A stretch of DNA of 64,000 bases from Sialis fuliginosa (lineage: Eukaryota; Arthropoda; Insecta; Megaloptera; Sialidae): contig OY540810.1 of the NCBI GenBank assembly GCA_961205875.1, positions 15,810,001 to 15,874,000 of the forward strand, read 5' to 3'. This document shows, piece after piece, positions 46,909 through 58,622 of this stretch. The position numbers were made by a program, and so were the translations under genes. Below the pieces are notes generated by a model that did not search any database, had not been told where the DNA came from, and was given only the letters and a program-made list of their open reading frames with translations. Within the stretch, counting starts at the first letter, position 1. Each line of letters begins with the position of its first letter.

Positions 46909-48555
46909 AATATAAACTCCCACAAATAAAAAGTGGGTGTATGTACTTATGTACACGCGTTAGAAGTTCTTACTTCTTTTAGTATGATTGAAAAACAACT
47001 GTTGAGACTAGTAGATGGCATCTAGCGAGCAAACGGGAAACTAATAACTTCAAAAAACCTGTCTTACCGATTATCATAACAGATATCTGTATTATCTACA
47101 CGAGTGAATATAATATGTATAAGATATATGCACACCTAACTTTACCTAACCTATCTTCATCCAGTTATCTTCGTTGCATGGTGCGTGCGCATTTTGTTGC
47201 ATTACTAAAATTTCACCCTGAATGCGTCTTAAGAAGTATAACTTCAAAACATCATGTTATTTTCCTATCCAAACTGAGTAAATTTTGTCTAAAAAGTTTA
47301 ATTTTCGAAATAAAAATTCGTAACGTTAAATTTTGACCACCCGCTACATTGTGGGCAATTCTATATAATAGCGAAGTATATTTTTCATTTATCTAACTAA
47401 TAACGCCCAGCAATTTTAATTACTTTGACTGTTGAACGTATAAAAGGAACAAGTAAACTTTCTAGTACACAATAATTGAATTTAAAATAAATAGCACGCA
47501 CCCAACAAGAACAACAATTATATTTAAACAAAGCCAATTTGAAAGAATAGCATCTAATTTCCCAGAACATGATAATAATAAAGTTTGAATTCCGACAGTG
47601 CTGACAACAGAGAAGGATTAATAAATTATAACGAGAGAAACATAGTAAGTTATCTAAGATCAGATACGATTCCCGGCGTGGCCCCAGAGAGTCAAGTCAA
47701 AACTTAGCCGCACACCATTACCGTCTTAACTATCTCACACAACTTCAACACCAGCCTCATTGTAGTATCGCGTACCCCCTCCCAACCACATTCATCCCTT
47801 TAAGTCACGCCAGTGACGTATCTATCCCCCACCAGGAATATAGCATGTTTATTAAAAAATATTACGTCTGTACAATTAATATCTGATATTTTCATAATTT
47901 TTTAAGACGGTAACCTGAGGAGAACGAATGCAACAAAACATGACACACTTTGAAAGCTTATATCTTCGAGAAAAAAAAAACGTTAAACAATAAATAAAAT
48001 TCTTATATTTAATCATTCAAATCAAGACAGTAGCATAAAAAAATCAACTATTTTTTATAGGATTTTATACATGTAGCAGACCTTCAATATTTCGTCCTCT
48101 GTCACAGATGAAGGGTTATAATTGGTCTCATTCGATCCAGCGGAAGTATAAAAGCTTAAAGGGAAAGCTCTAACCCCTATTTCGCATAGGAACCAAGATA
48201 TTTACGATTTTGTATAATTAATAAATAACATGAAAGTTACAATAGATTCTACGTTTTTGGTTGCCGCACAGTTTCTACAACACCCCTAATTTTTCATTAA
48301 TTAATTATTTAAATTCAGTTCGTTATGGCGGAGGTTGAGTTCACGTTTTAAACTATTTTAATCCCCATAGACAATTGGGCCCGCAGAGAGTATCCTAACT
48401 AAAAACAAATGTCGGAAAATTAAACTAAATGAAGCAATAAGTTGCAACTAGAAAACAAAATATTCTTCTGCAGTTAACCGTAGAATGTTAAAGGAATTTC
48501 TTCGAACTGCTGTTTCTATACATTTTGCTAAAATACAGGTGAATTTTTTAACTTG
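46909..48555. other. Intergenic DNA, no gene seen
   Basis: No supportable gene. 47640-47840 is GC-richer (GGCGTGGCCCCAGAGAGTC) without a continuous frame or a recognised repeat. Confidence 0.4.
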
Positions 48556-48922
48556 AGACTGCAAAATATCTGGAAAATAAGGATTTTCACGGAAAATATT
48601 TGGTACAAAAGTTTCAGGATTTGGAAGGAAAAAACCAATGGCTGTAATAGTTCTGACATGGGTTGAGGTTTCAAGGTCATTTTGAGTTCAACTACATTTT
48701 TTCAAATAGGAATCTATTTATTTTTTTACAGAAAAAAAAACTTGATGAAAACATTTTTTTGCCGTTTAAAATATCTGAAATTATAAAATTTTCTTTTCTT
48801 AAAAAAATTGAACCCCAAAAAAATTTTAAATACGTTAAAATTCAAGTTTTTTTTAAAACTTCTCAACTTTTGTACCAAATATTTTCCGTAAAAATCCTTA
48901 ATTTCCAGATATTTTGCAGTCT
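48556..48922. mobile_element. Foldback with 56-bp arms
   Basis: 48556-48611 and 48867-48922 mirror each other, sharing AGACTGCAAAATATCTGGAA and AAATATTTGGTACAAAAG. Noncoding inside. Confidence 0.8.
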
Positions 48923-48990
48923 AAAGTCTAAAGTGAGTAGTACACACGTCTTTTTAAAAGTTGCATGGTTTGAAAGATAAAATACTGTCT

Positions 48991-49006
48991 CCCCCCCCCC
49001 CCCCCC
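48991..49006 (+). repeat. C16 homopolymer
   Basis: One of several long C or G runs in the window (also 2597-2607, 5449-5462, 25596-25605, 51533-51548, 60472-60483). Confidence 0.95.
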
Positions 49007-49118
49007 TACCGAAACGATTAGTATATACCAGAAAATAAATAATATTTATGAAAATCATAATACCTGAAAGTTTTTCAATCTCAGCAAACTACAGGATAAT
49101 TTATAATGATCGAAAGTG

Positions 49119-49478
49119 TATTTCAATTTAACATTGAGTGAATTGTAAGTGTTGTAATAGTCTTTGTACAAATATAACGACATGTGATTGGTGTATTTTA
49201 AAATGCCGCCTTGAAACAAACTGAAAAATATTAAACTAGTCAATGTATTTTGTTTTTAACTTGAATGCCTTTCAAAAATATTATAATTTTATCTAGGATG
49301 TTTGATTTAATTAAAAACAAAACACTACTGACTAATATAAATTTTATCAGTTATTTTCGACACAATGCTCCAATCACATGTTATATTTGTACAAAGCCTA
49401 CGAAAACACTTCTAATTCATCCAATGTTAAATTTCTTACGGCTTAATCAACTTGGAATAGACTGTATAACAGTTACAA
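49119..49478. mobile_element. Foldback of the CAAGTTGATTAAG family
   Basis: The left arm (about 49119-49257) and right arm (49312-49478) mirror each other, sharing CTTTGTACAAATATAAC, CATGTGATTGG and TTTAACATTG. The same unit occurs at 51784-51842, 61330-61430 and 62346-62512. Confidence 0.75.
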
Positions 49479-50300
49479 AGAACACACGCCACTGTAGAGC
49501 AACAACAAAACCACGAAGTCTATTATTGTGCGGCATTATTCACACACCGAATATAGTACATAATCGATCCTCCCAAATCTGGCGAGAATTAATATGCATA
49601 TGTATCCATCCAAATTAACATTTCTTCCTCGTACGAACCCGCCCGTTGTTTTGCAATATGAATATTTACAATGTATATTATGATTGTGTGAGTGTTCAGA
49701 GGTGAATTGGCCCACAGGGACATTGGCAGAATTCTGGGTGTAATGATCAAAACATTCCGACTGACATAAAAGTTTAAATGAACTTTGGACAGGGTAGTAC
49801 GGAACAATAGATGATTCGACGTTACAACTCGCATATGTGATAAAAATTACATTACTTGGACATACAATACACACCCTTTAACTTATTAAATATGTAACGT
49901 AATGAAACAGAACTCTTGATTCATGATACACATTGTAATCGTTGTAAATTGCAAAAAGTATTATACTTGCAATAAATTACATAAGGCAAAAGCGAATAAC
50001 TTGAAAAATAAACATTTTTAAGAAAAATCTTGTTAGAAAATATTGTTTATTGTTTTTTTTAACAATTGATTATTTTTTCTATTTAAAATTGTGTGATTGT
50101 TTGTTAAATTAGAATTTTTGTTCTCTTGAAATTATTCTGTAAAATCAACAACTAAAAATATTATTTTTTATTTTGTTACGAAAAAAATCCTGAAATAAGC
50201 TTAAAATTTTAGGCGTTACACCGCAATACTGCCCTAAATATGGAGACAGTAATGTGCTCTTTCAAAAAATGTAAGCTTTTGCTGATGAAATTTAAGAAAT

Positions 50301-50813
50301 AAGGTACTGACACCAGTCTTGACCGCTTTAAGTGCAAGGTATACTGTTGTTGTTTTTTTGGGATTAATAGACTTCTTTTTTGTAATTCTCATGAACTCAT
50401 GTTACTAATAAAACAAGTACTTCTTTATTAAATTAATTTAATTACCAAAGTCCACAAATATAGAATTTTTTTTAAGTAATGACAAAGTAAAACCAGTAAT
50501 GGGCATCTAGTGATGGACACTTGCATATGATAGCAAAATGATAAGTACTACGGCACAAAATTTATAAAACTACTACTTTTGAAGCAATGTAAAGCAGATG
50601 CTATGATAATAAAATAATTATAAAATAGATTACACTAATAATAATTAATCACCCATTGGCGGATTGTCATTAAATTAAGCCGTTTAATAGTTAGGTTACT
50701 GTATAGATTATGATTCAGTAATGGTTGTTATCAACAAATACTTCTAATTTAGTACATTTAATTAAACAAATGTCCAATATTGGGGAATGATCCAAGACTG
50801 GTGCCAGTACCTT
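50301..50813. mobile_element. TIR element, 513 bp
   Basis: The left end 50301-50321 (AAGGTACTGACACCAGTCTT+G) is mirrored by 50793-50813 with one mismatch in 21. The inside matches 19060-19483. No coding sequence, and the target duplication is unclear. Confidence 0.8.
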
Positions 50814-51783
50814 AATAATATTTAAAAATAACTTCAATTTTAATATTCCAACTCATCCTGTTTGCATTCACCTACTATGATCGGCCTATCAACAACTTCC
50901 CATTCCGTCTTATGTTCTCTAACACACACAATACATAGAATAAGCTGCCTTTAAAGATCATCAAGGATCTATAAGACAAAAAAAATTAATTTAAAATAAT
51001 AGAACAAAATAGAACAACAAACAAAACACTAAAATGAAACAAGTAAACACAATTACAAGCAGTACAGCCCTGGATAAACACAAACATATGCAAACTGCTA
51101 AAATATCAATGCATTAGAAAATGTTCCTGAGCCCTTCTCATACAAAAGCCTCTTTCAATTATTCATACGTATATTTTTAGTGCAGGTCGACAAATTAAGT
51201 AAACGAGTATCGTATTTTCATTCTTTTTTAATGAAGGGTTTAGGTTAATAACGAGATTAACCTTTTAGCCCGTTTTATGTTTTAAATAAATATTTTACAC
51301 GATTCTGTGTAACGCAATTAATTTGAAAAGTCAATAAACCGTTCCTTGTGATTTTATTTATGTTTTATAAATGAAGACAGAGATAGAATGAATTTAGCTT
51401 GTAATTGAGTGTGGATTTGTTATAGTATGGTACTTTTCAATTGTTTTATTTGTATTTTGACTTTCTTATACGATTACATATAGTCATTGACATAGTGCGG
51501 GGTTGCTGCACCCCCGGTGAATACTAAGAATACCCCCCCCCCCCCCCCACTGTTGTAATTGAAAACAATTTTTTTCGTCGATATTACGATTTTACCACTC
51601 CTCAAACTAACTTTTACGCCTTCTTTTTTAATTTATGAAAACCTTTTTTTTACTCCTCATTCCACTTTCTAATCCTGATAATGCTATTCCGACCCATTTT
51701 GCCACCCTACTAGGCTTGGCGCCCCCGGCACGAGCTGGGTTCGTCAACTCCTAGCTACGCCACTGCATACAACGTAGATACCC

Positions 51784-52074
51784 AAGTTTATTAAAAAAAA
51801 TAACGTTGGATGAATTATAAGTATTGTAGTAGGCTTTGTAAATTCTCTACCAAAAAGGTTATACTCGTATACATATCTTTCGTCAGATTCGTATTTCAAC
51901 GAGTAATGAATGTCTGAATTTATTAAAATTATTCATCAAGTGTTTCAATGAAAAGACAACGTTAATAATAATATTAAATTAGACAATAATGTTTTTATAA
52001 AATTCAAATAATCGTTACTCGTTGAAATACAAATCTGGCAAAAAAATGTAGAGAACCTTTTTGGTAGAGAAATT
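51784..52074. repeat. CAAGTT-family fragment plus adjacent foldback
   Basis: 51784-51842 matches the 49-kb family (AACGTTGGATGAATTATAAG, GTAGGCTTTGTA). It adjoins a foldback at 51842-52074 whose ends are TTCTCTACCAAAAAGGTT and its complement and whose arms share TATTTCAACGAGTAA. A diverged piece of that foldback lies at 17865-17960. Confidence 0.65.
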
Positions 52075-52249
52075 AACTATCTTTAATTTTGTAAATAACT
52101 GTTTTTGCCCATATGGGAGTGGGAGTATTAGTGGGAGGGTAATATGAACGCGCAGAGTAGAGAAACGTGCTTAATTGTTAATTAAAATAAAGGTGGTTGC
52201 CGGTCAGAATCTTGAAATTGAAATATACCATATTGTTAACATTTATTTG

Positions 52250-52330
52250 TAGGGCCTTTTCGCGATTTAAAAAATATCGGACCAAAGTACCGACTGGCCT
52301 CTTGCATTTTTAAGCTCTTTAAGGTCTCGG
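52250..52330 (-). repeat. Fragment of the 7-kb foldback family
   Basis: GGGCCTTTTCGCGATTTAAA and TATCGGACCAAAGTACCGACTGG-like words match the right inner part of 6954-7340. Confidence 0.5.
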
Positions 52331-53115
52331 GTATACGAATCTGAACATAGTTGCCGGTTGCCATATTATTTCCACTCACTTCCTTCAAGCGCCTGCACGA
52401 ATAATATTTTTGAAAGGTATACATTTAGGTCAATAGTGTTTTGTTTTTATAAAATATCTTCGCTTCGGCAGGACGAGCGAGAATGAAGGGTGGGGGAAGT
52501 TGTTTCACATTGTCCAGAAATATAAAGACACGAGTGATTAAATCGAGAGTACGGCACACATGGTGCCTGTGAATCTTAGCGTGAATGGCGGCGCACAGTT
52601 GTTGACTCGTAGGAGTTCCTTGTGCGGTCACTCCGCACCGCGGTTACAAAGCCAGTTTCACACGTCGACGCACATGCAGAATTCAACATCATTATTCTTA
52701 TTTCGGGAGACAATTTGCGAAATTACATACACATGTGTACTCTTGCGGTTCTATCAGTGTGTGTGTGTATGTTGATATGTATTGATTACGTTTTAGATTA
52801 ATTGAGGAACTCCGGAACAAAATGGTTTTTTTATCAAATTTTTTTTTTAAGATAAAATTTGTTACAAAATTTCATTTATACATTCTCTAAAAAAAATCAA
52901 AATCGACGATCTGGATTAAAAAAAGCATTTTTCAAAAATTATTATTATTATAATAAATAATCATCAACAGTGAGTCTTAATTAAAACAAATATTTACGAT
53001 TTTAAAATGATCAATATCAACTTTAATTTGCCCAAAATAAAATAAAATAAAATATTATAACACTATAATATGTACATTAATGTACATATGTATGTAAAAA
53101 AATCAACAATATTTT

Positions 53116-53520
53116 TTATACAGGGTGGCGCAAATTAAGCGAACGGTTTTTATACATTTCCATCATGTATATTTTTGAATTCTTAATTTATTTTGATGAG
53201 GAATTATAAAATACTAGCGGACCAGTCCAGACTTCGCACGGGAGTTAATATTTCACCCCCTGTCACGTATGAAGGATTGTAATTGTTGTTTTAGCTGACG
53301 TTGCTCTGCCCAAAAATAGTTTGTTTAAAAATCAGACCATAAATACACATTTTGATAAATACCTCGACTTCAGCGCCACCTACCGGGTCTAAAAAATATA
53401 TAAACCTAACGGAGCATTGAACGAACATATGGTGTGAATTATGGCTTCGATACATCCAGTGGTTTAGGCCTGATGAGAGCACATACATACGCACCAACGA
53501 TTTTATATATTAAGATAATT
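53116..53520 (+). repeat. Repeat ends: ACAGGGTGGCGC and ACTAGCGGACC
   Basis: TATACAGGGTGGCGCAAATT (53118) is the left end of one element. At 53211 ACTAGCGGACCAGTCCAGAC with CTTCGCACGGG opens a retroposon-like copy ending near TTTTATATATTAAGATA (53517). Confidence 0.5.
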
Positions 53521-53639
53521 TATGGAGATTTATTAAAGCTACTTATGATGAAACACTACGTCGAGTAAATGAGCCATATTTTCTACCCCACAAAATTGTG
53601 CTCCTTTAAGCTAAAATAATTGAAATTGATTTTTTTTAT

Positions 53640-53820
53640 GCAAACTGGTGTTTACTGCAGGAGTTTGGTAATATTATTTTGCCCAATTTTCTTAGTAACA
53701 ACTGAACGGATTTTATTTCGGTGTCAATTTGAATGAATGTCAAAGAACATAGTTTGAACTATTTAGTTTACTGTGATTTTGTGGATATTAACCCGGGTAA
53801 CACCCGTCCAATGCGCTAGT
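53640..53820 (-). repeat. ACTAGCGCAT family, copy D (fragment)
   Basis: The minus strand begins ACTAGCGCATTGGACGGGTG and retains AATAAAATCCGTTCAGTTGT. The rest is lost. Confidence 0.6.
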
Positions 53821-54288
53821 AGTAAATAAATAAAAGGTATTAAAAAAAAACTTGCATTTTGTTGAAGTTGACAGGGTTAACCTTTTCGGATACACATCAT
53901 GTAATAATAATAACAATAATAATAACATAAATGTAAAGTTAAGAGCCTCAAGAATTAACGTATACAATTTCATGAATAAACGTATTTTACTAAAGATCCA
54001 GTATTAACAGCGCATTCCAGATGTCGAAAACATGTGGTTCCAACTAGAGTATCCTAGAGTCACTCTAGTAAGAGTCTGGACAGCGCGGAACGATTTTTGG
54101 TTGATTGCAGTAGCCAAGTCACGCTCACGAACCAACATTATAGTTTCACTCTGTCTGTCTGTCTGTCTATATAAATTTTATACCGATTAAGATGAAATTC
54201 GGTATATGGTAGTAGATTGATACCCCAAAAACAGAAATGATGAGATTTTTAAAAAAATCTGAATGATTTCATTGTTTATTTATATTTG

Positions 54289-55033
54289 ACTAGCGCATCG
54301 GACCCGATGTTACCCTGATTAATATCCGCAAAATCATAGTGACCTAAAATATTCAACATGTCCACCCAACTAGCCCACCCAACATGCCCACAACACACGG
54401 TTCATCACGAATTGGTTTTTTTCCGACTTCGTCGTATCCACAAATTATATACCTAAACGTAATCTATCCATTCGTGAAAAGCGGAATAAAATCCGTTCAG
54501 TAGTTACTGAGAAAATCGTGTAAAATTATATTTTCAAATTCCCAGGAAACACCAGGTCCCGTCTCGCCCCGTCTTAGATTTTATATGAAAATCAAAAAAT
54601 AAAAATAAATAGGTTAGCAACAATCATAATCAATTTCGATATTTACTTTTCATGAAAGTGAAATGTTTCTTTATATTTCAATTTCCAATCAACACAGGTA
54701 TTTCAAAATATTTAATTGTTAACATGTGTCAAAAATCATCCAAATTTTCGACAAAATATTTGAAAGAGACATGATCATAAATTAATAAAATAAAATATTG
54801 AATGTTTTTATATACCTAAATGACAGTTGTATGCTTTGAGATCATGGAAACAAAACACGATTTGATAAAGATTTTTTTAGTCTTTTGATGTTGAATAAAT
54901 AAAATATTAATTGCCACGATACTGCATAGAAAAATTATCTTACTATTGGTGAAAACCGCATTGAAATCGGTTCAGTAATTCCCAAGTCTTTAAGCCTCAT
55001 ACAAACGAACATTCATTTTTTATATATAGAGAT
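54289..55033 (+). repeat. ACTAGCGCAT family, copy C
   Basis: Complete head (ACTAGCGCATCGGACCCGAT) and tail (AAGCCTCATACAAACGAAC to TATATATAGAGATT), without the insertion carried by copy A. Confidence 0.7.
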
Positions 55034-55468
55034 TAGAGCGAAATTGGACTCGTTAGACTAGATCGACCCTTTTTGTATTAGTATAATAAAATATATATCT
55101 ATACATATTAAGGAAAGTTTCTGTTTGTAACTATCTATATTTGCTTCCAACAAGACAACCAACGAAAATGTTTTTAAAATTATATTTGGTATTTTCCCTA
55201 GAAGGTTTACAATTATAGTACACCAAGATACGTATTCATGGTGCTATAAGCGATTACGTTAAATACATTAAAATTTAAAATAAATCAAAAGATGGTCATG
55301 AGTGTATAACTCATATTTTAAAATCTTGGATAACAGCGGGCCCTAAGCAGGTGTTTGCACTAAAATAAAAAATAAAAATAAATCGAAAGTGTCTCGACGT
55401 CCAGCCCAAACATGAAATTTGATGGGTATCATTAGAACATATATCAGCTTTACATAACTATATATTAA

Positions 55469-55701
55469 CTAGAGCATAGCGACCTAAAATATTCAATATT
55501 TCCACCAAACATGCCCACAATAAACGGTTCACCGTTTTTTTTTTAATTTCATGAAATTTACACAAAATATCCACAAATTATACACCTAAACCTAACCTTT
55601 CCATTAGTGAAAACCGGGATAAAATCTGTTACTGAGAAAATCATGTAAAATTATATTTTCGAACTTCTAGGAAACACCAAGTCCCGTCTTAGAATTTGTA
55701 T
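55469..55701 (+). repeat. ACTAGCGCAT family, copy E (fragment)
   Basis: Contains GACCTAAAATATTCAATATT, CATGCCCACAATAAACGGTT and TACTGAGAAAATCATGTAAA, matching the middle of copy C. Confidence 0.6.
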
Positions 55702-56404
55702 ACATTTTTTTAGCAAATTCTTTATAATACCCAACATAAATCGAAGAAAAATAAAAAATAATTCATTCCCTCTAAAAAAGGTTGAGAGCCACTGATCACA
55801 CACATACACACACACAACATAGAATGCGTTAAGTGCGAAATACGGATACCATTTTTGAATGCTTGGCTCGGTCAAAGTGACAATTTCAAAAACAATTCGT
55901 GTCTGAAATCCTCAACGACAATCAAGTGACCCTCGGAGACCCATCGGGCGGGATTGTTGTCCCCCTCCCCCACCACCACCCGTAGCAATGTGAGAAGTTT
56001 TTGGCACAAACTTTAATGGCGTGCGAGTGTGTGTAGTTTAACTATTTAAAACAATGATCGCGACCGGCGGAAACAATGACCGAGTTTCCGAGAGGAAATT
56101 AGAGTTGGATTAATGTGCACAAGTCTGTTTTCATATACAACACAAGCACACATACACACACACACAAATACGCATTCTAAAATGTCTTTGTTTTATCTTC
56201 AATACAATCCTTTTTACTCGCACTAGCATCGTTCACTACCAAAAGAGACTAATACCCGGTTTCAGTAACAATAGATATCTACAGTTTTTCTTAAGCTGTC
56301 AGTACCAGTATTGATTTGACCTTAGATTACACAGGCCCATAAAAAACGAGTGGTATGTACCATGAATTGGACCATGATATTCCTATGTATTTTTGCCCGC
56401 TGAA

Positions 56405-56725
56405 ACCGACTTTGAACTAATTATTTGTTGCATTTTAGAAGACCTATCAAATGTCATCTCACTCAATTGGGTTTGTGAAAAAAAATGTGAGTTCACTTTT
56501 CAGTCTACGGGAGGGGGGTCCAAAATAAATTTGACAGTGTTCGTTATAATTTTTGGTGAAAGTACTAATTAAAAGCTACATTCTCGAATTTTTTCAGATT
56601 TTTTATATTGATAGTTTAGAAAATAGAGGGAGGGGACATGTCATATAACATTTTTTATTGCATTTTAGGAGACCTATCTAAAGACATCCTACTTAATGGA
56701 TTAAGTGAAAAATTTAAAGAAATTA
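56405..56725 (-). repeat. Inverted partial dimer of the 37.5-kb repeat
   Basis: GACCTATC-containing segments at 56441 and 56671 and TTCGTTATAATTTTTGGTGA match the complement of 37465-37855. Here the period is about 230 bases, so a part of the unit is missing. Confidence 0.7.
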
Positions 56726-57133
56726 ATTTTTTTTAATCAGCCTGCTGACATATGTATAATCCACTCTTATCTATGTTGCTGACTATTTTTGTAATTATTA
56801 TTATTATTTGAACTATCGGTGTACAAATTTTCAGACGACCTGAAATGACTTTTGGATTCTTTTTTTTTTACATAATCATCAATTTTTCACCACCCGGTCC
56901 ACCGTTACTGGACCTGCTGACTTTAGAATCCTTCATTGCCTAATCATAAACAACAAGTTTTGATGTGAATTTATCGACCTGAAATGATTGTGTGATTTGC
57001 AACGCTGCCTCCCGTACTATCAGTTTAACCCCTACTACACGTCTGGATTTTTGTATAAGGTTTTTATTAAATTGACCTGTAACTAACATAGTAAGAAAAT
57101 AACAAACAACAGACAAAAACTATGGTAATGACT

Positions 57134-57534
57134 TATCAAATACAAATCCCCTAACCATAAAAATTGTAAGAGTTGAGACTAAACAAACAGTGTAGCTACT
57201 CATATGTCATCACCACAGAATTCAGGAGGTTAATCTATTGAAAGCGGTTTCTAACAGTAAAGATTTAGATTGCTATGAAAGTATGGAGATTTTCAAAAAT
57301 AACGGTAAAGTATTTAATTCCGACAATGGACCCCTATGGTCCAACCTTTTCACCTTATTAAAGTAATGACTCAGACCAACACGGTCAACGATTACCGTTC
57401 AGGATAAATTCTGGTTCAGTAGTTTCTAAGGTATATAAATAGTCGTAGTTATTTAGATTTAAGTTAGTGTCTTTATTGAAACACGTGTGTTTAAATTCTT
57501 ACAATTTTTATGGTTAGGGGATTTGTATTTGATA
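57134..57534. mobile_element. Element with perfect 38-bp inverted ends
   Basis: 57134-57171 and 57497-57534 are exact inverse copies over 38 bases (TATCAAATACAAATCCCCTA through TGTAAGA). The 325-base interior is noncoding and not recognised. Confidence 0.8.
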
Positions 57535-58622
57535 GTAAGAAAATTTTACAACTCACTTTTCACCTACTTATAACTGTCGTAATGATTTGAAATTTCGTGA
57601 AATAGTAGAACGTATATTGCATTTAACACTCTAGTAGGAATATTATATCTCTATGATAAGTACTTGCTCGTGAATTTTATAAGAATTAATAATATATATG
57701 AAAAGTTATTAACCTTTAACTCTCAAGCTAATGTAGATTTTGTCCATTCAATTTGTGTAAAATGTTCATTTATTCATATATAAAATTCTCAAGATGAAGT
57801 ATACATATAAAGTAAAATCTTTTTGTTTAATAAAATTAAATACATCATAATGTTTTTGTTGTTCATTTTGGCACAACAGAAAGCATTTTGTACATAAATT
57901 TTAATAAAATTCAGGAATTCATATAGCAGCAGGAAACAAACTTAAAAATTCATTAATTATTTATGGTTTTAATGCTGTATTAAAATTTACATTAAAATGT
58001 TTTAAAAACAAACTCGAAAAAGAAAACAATTTACATTAATAATTCATAATTAGCATTTTTCAGTTATACATCATAACTTACGAGACACCTGGGATAAAGT
58101 CTCCCTGGCTCTATTTATGATGAATATGGATTTTATTCAATAAAAATGTTATTTGAGACTTTCAAAAAAATTATATGTCAAAAGAAAATATTTAATTAAG
58201 TTATATACTGTTAAATATTTTATTTATAATTTTTCTAAAATAAAATTCAATACCGGCTTTTAAAATAAAATACAAGAACACTTATCTTCTTTCAGATCTA
58301 ATCATATTAGTACAGAATTTTATTTACATAATAAAAAATAAATAGACATTGAAATTAAAAAAATAACCGAAAGTAAGTTTTTGTAAATATGTATTATCAA
58401 AAGACTTCAGATGAAGTTAGTCGCCGCACGCTTCTGATTACAAATTCACGAAAAATAGGAAATACCGTGCTTGGCTAAAGTTAACCACTTAGTTTTTCAA
58501 GATATCTGCGAAAGGATAGTAAATCTGAAAGTATGCATTTCAGTATTTCACTTCGTTAAGAAGATTGCTAAAATGACTTACAATTAGAAACTAATTAGAA
58601 TTATTTTAAAGTGAGCACAAGT
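57535..58622. other. AT-rich intergenic DNA, no gene seen
   Basis: No gene or repeat recognised. Confidence 0.5.

Noticed and set aside
49265..49874. Overlapping frames of 117 and 112 codons
   Set aside because: They lie on opposite strands, partly within a foldback arm, and show no protein features.
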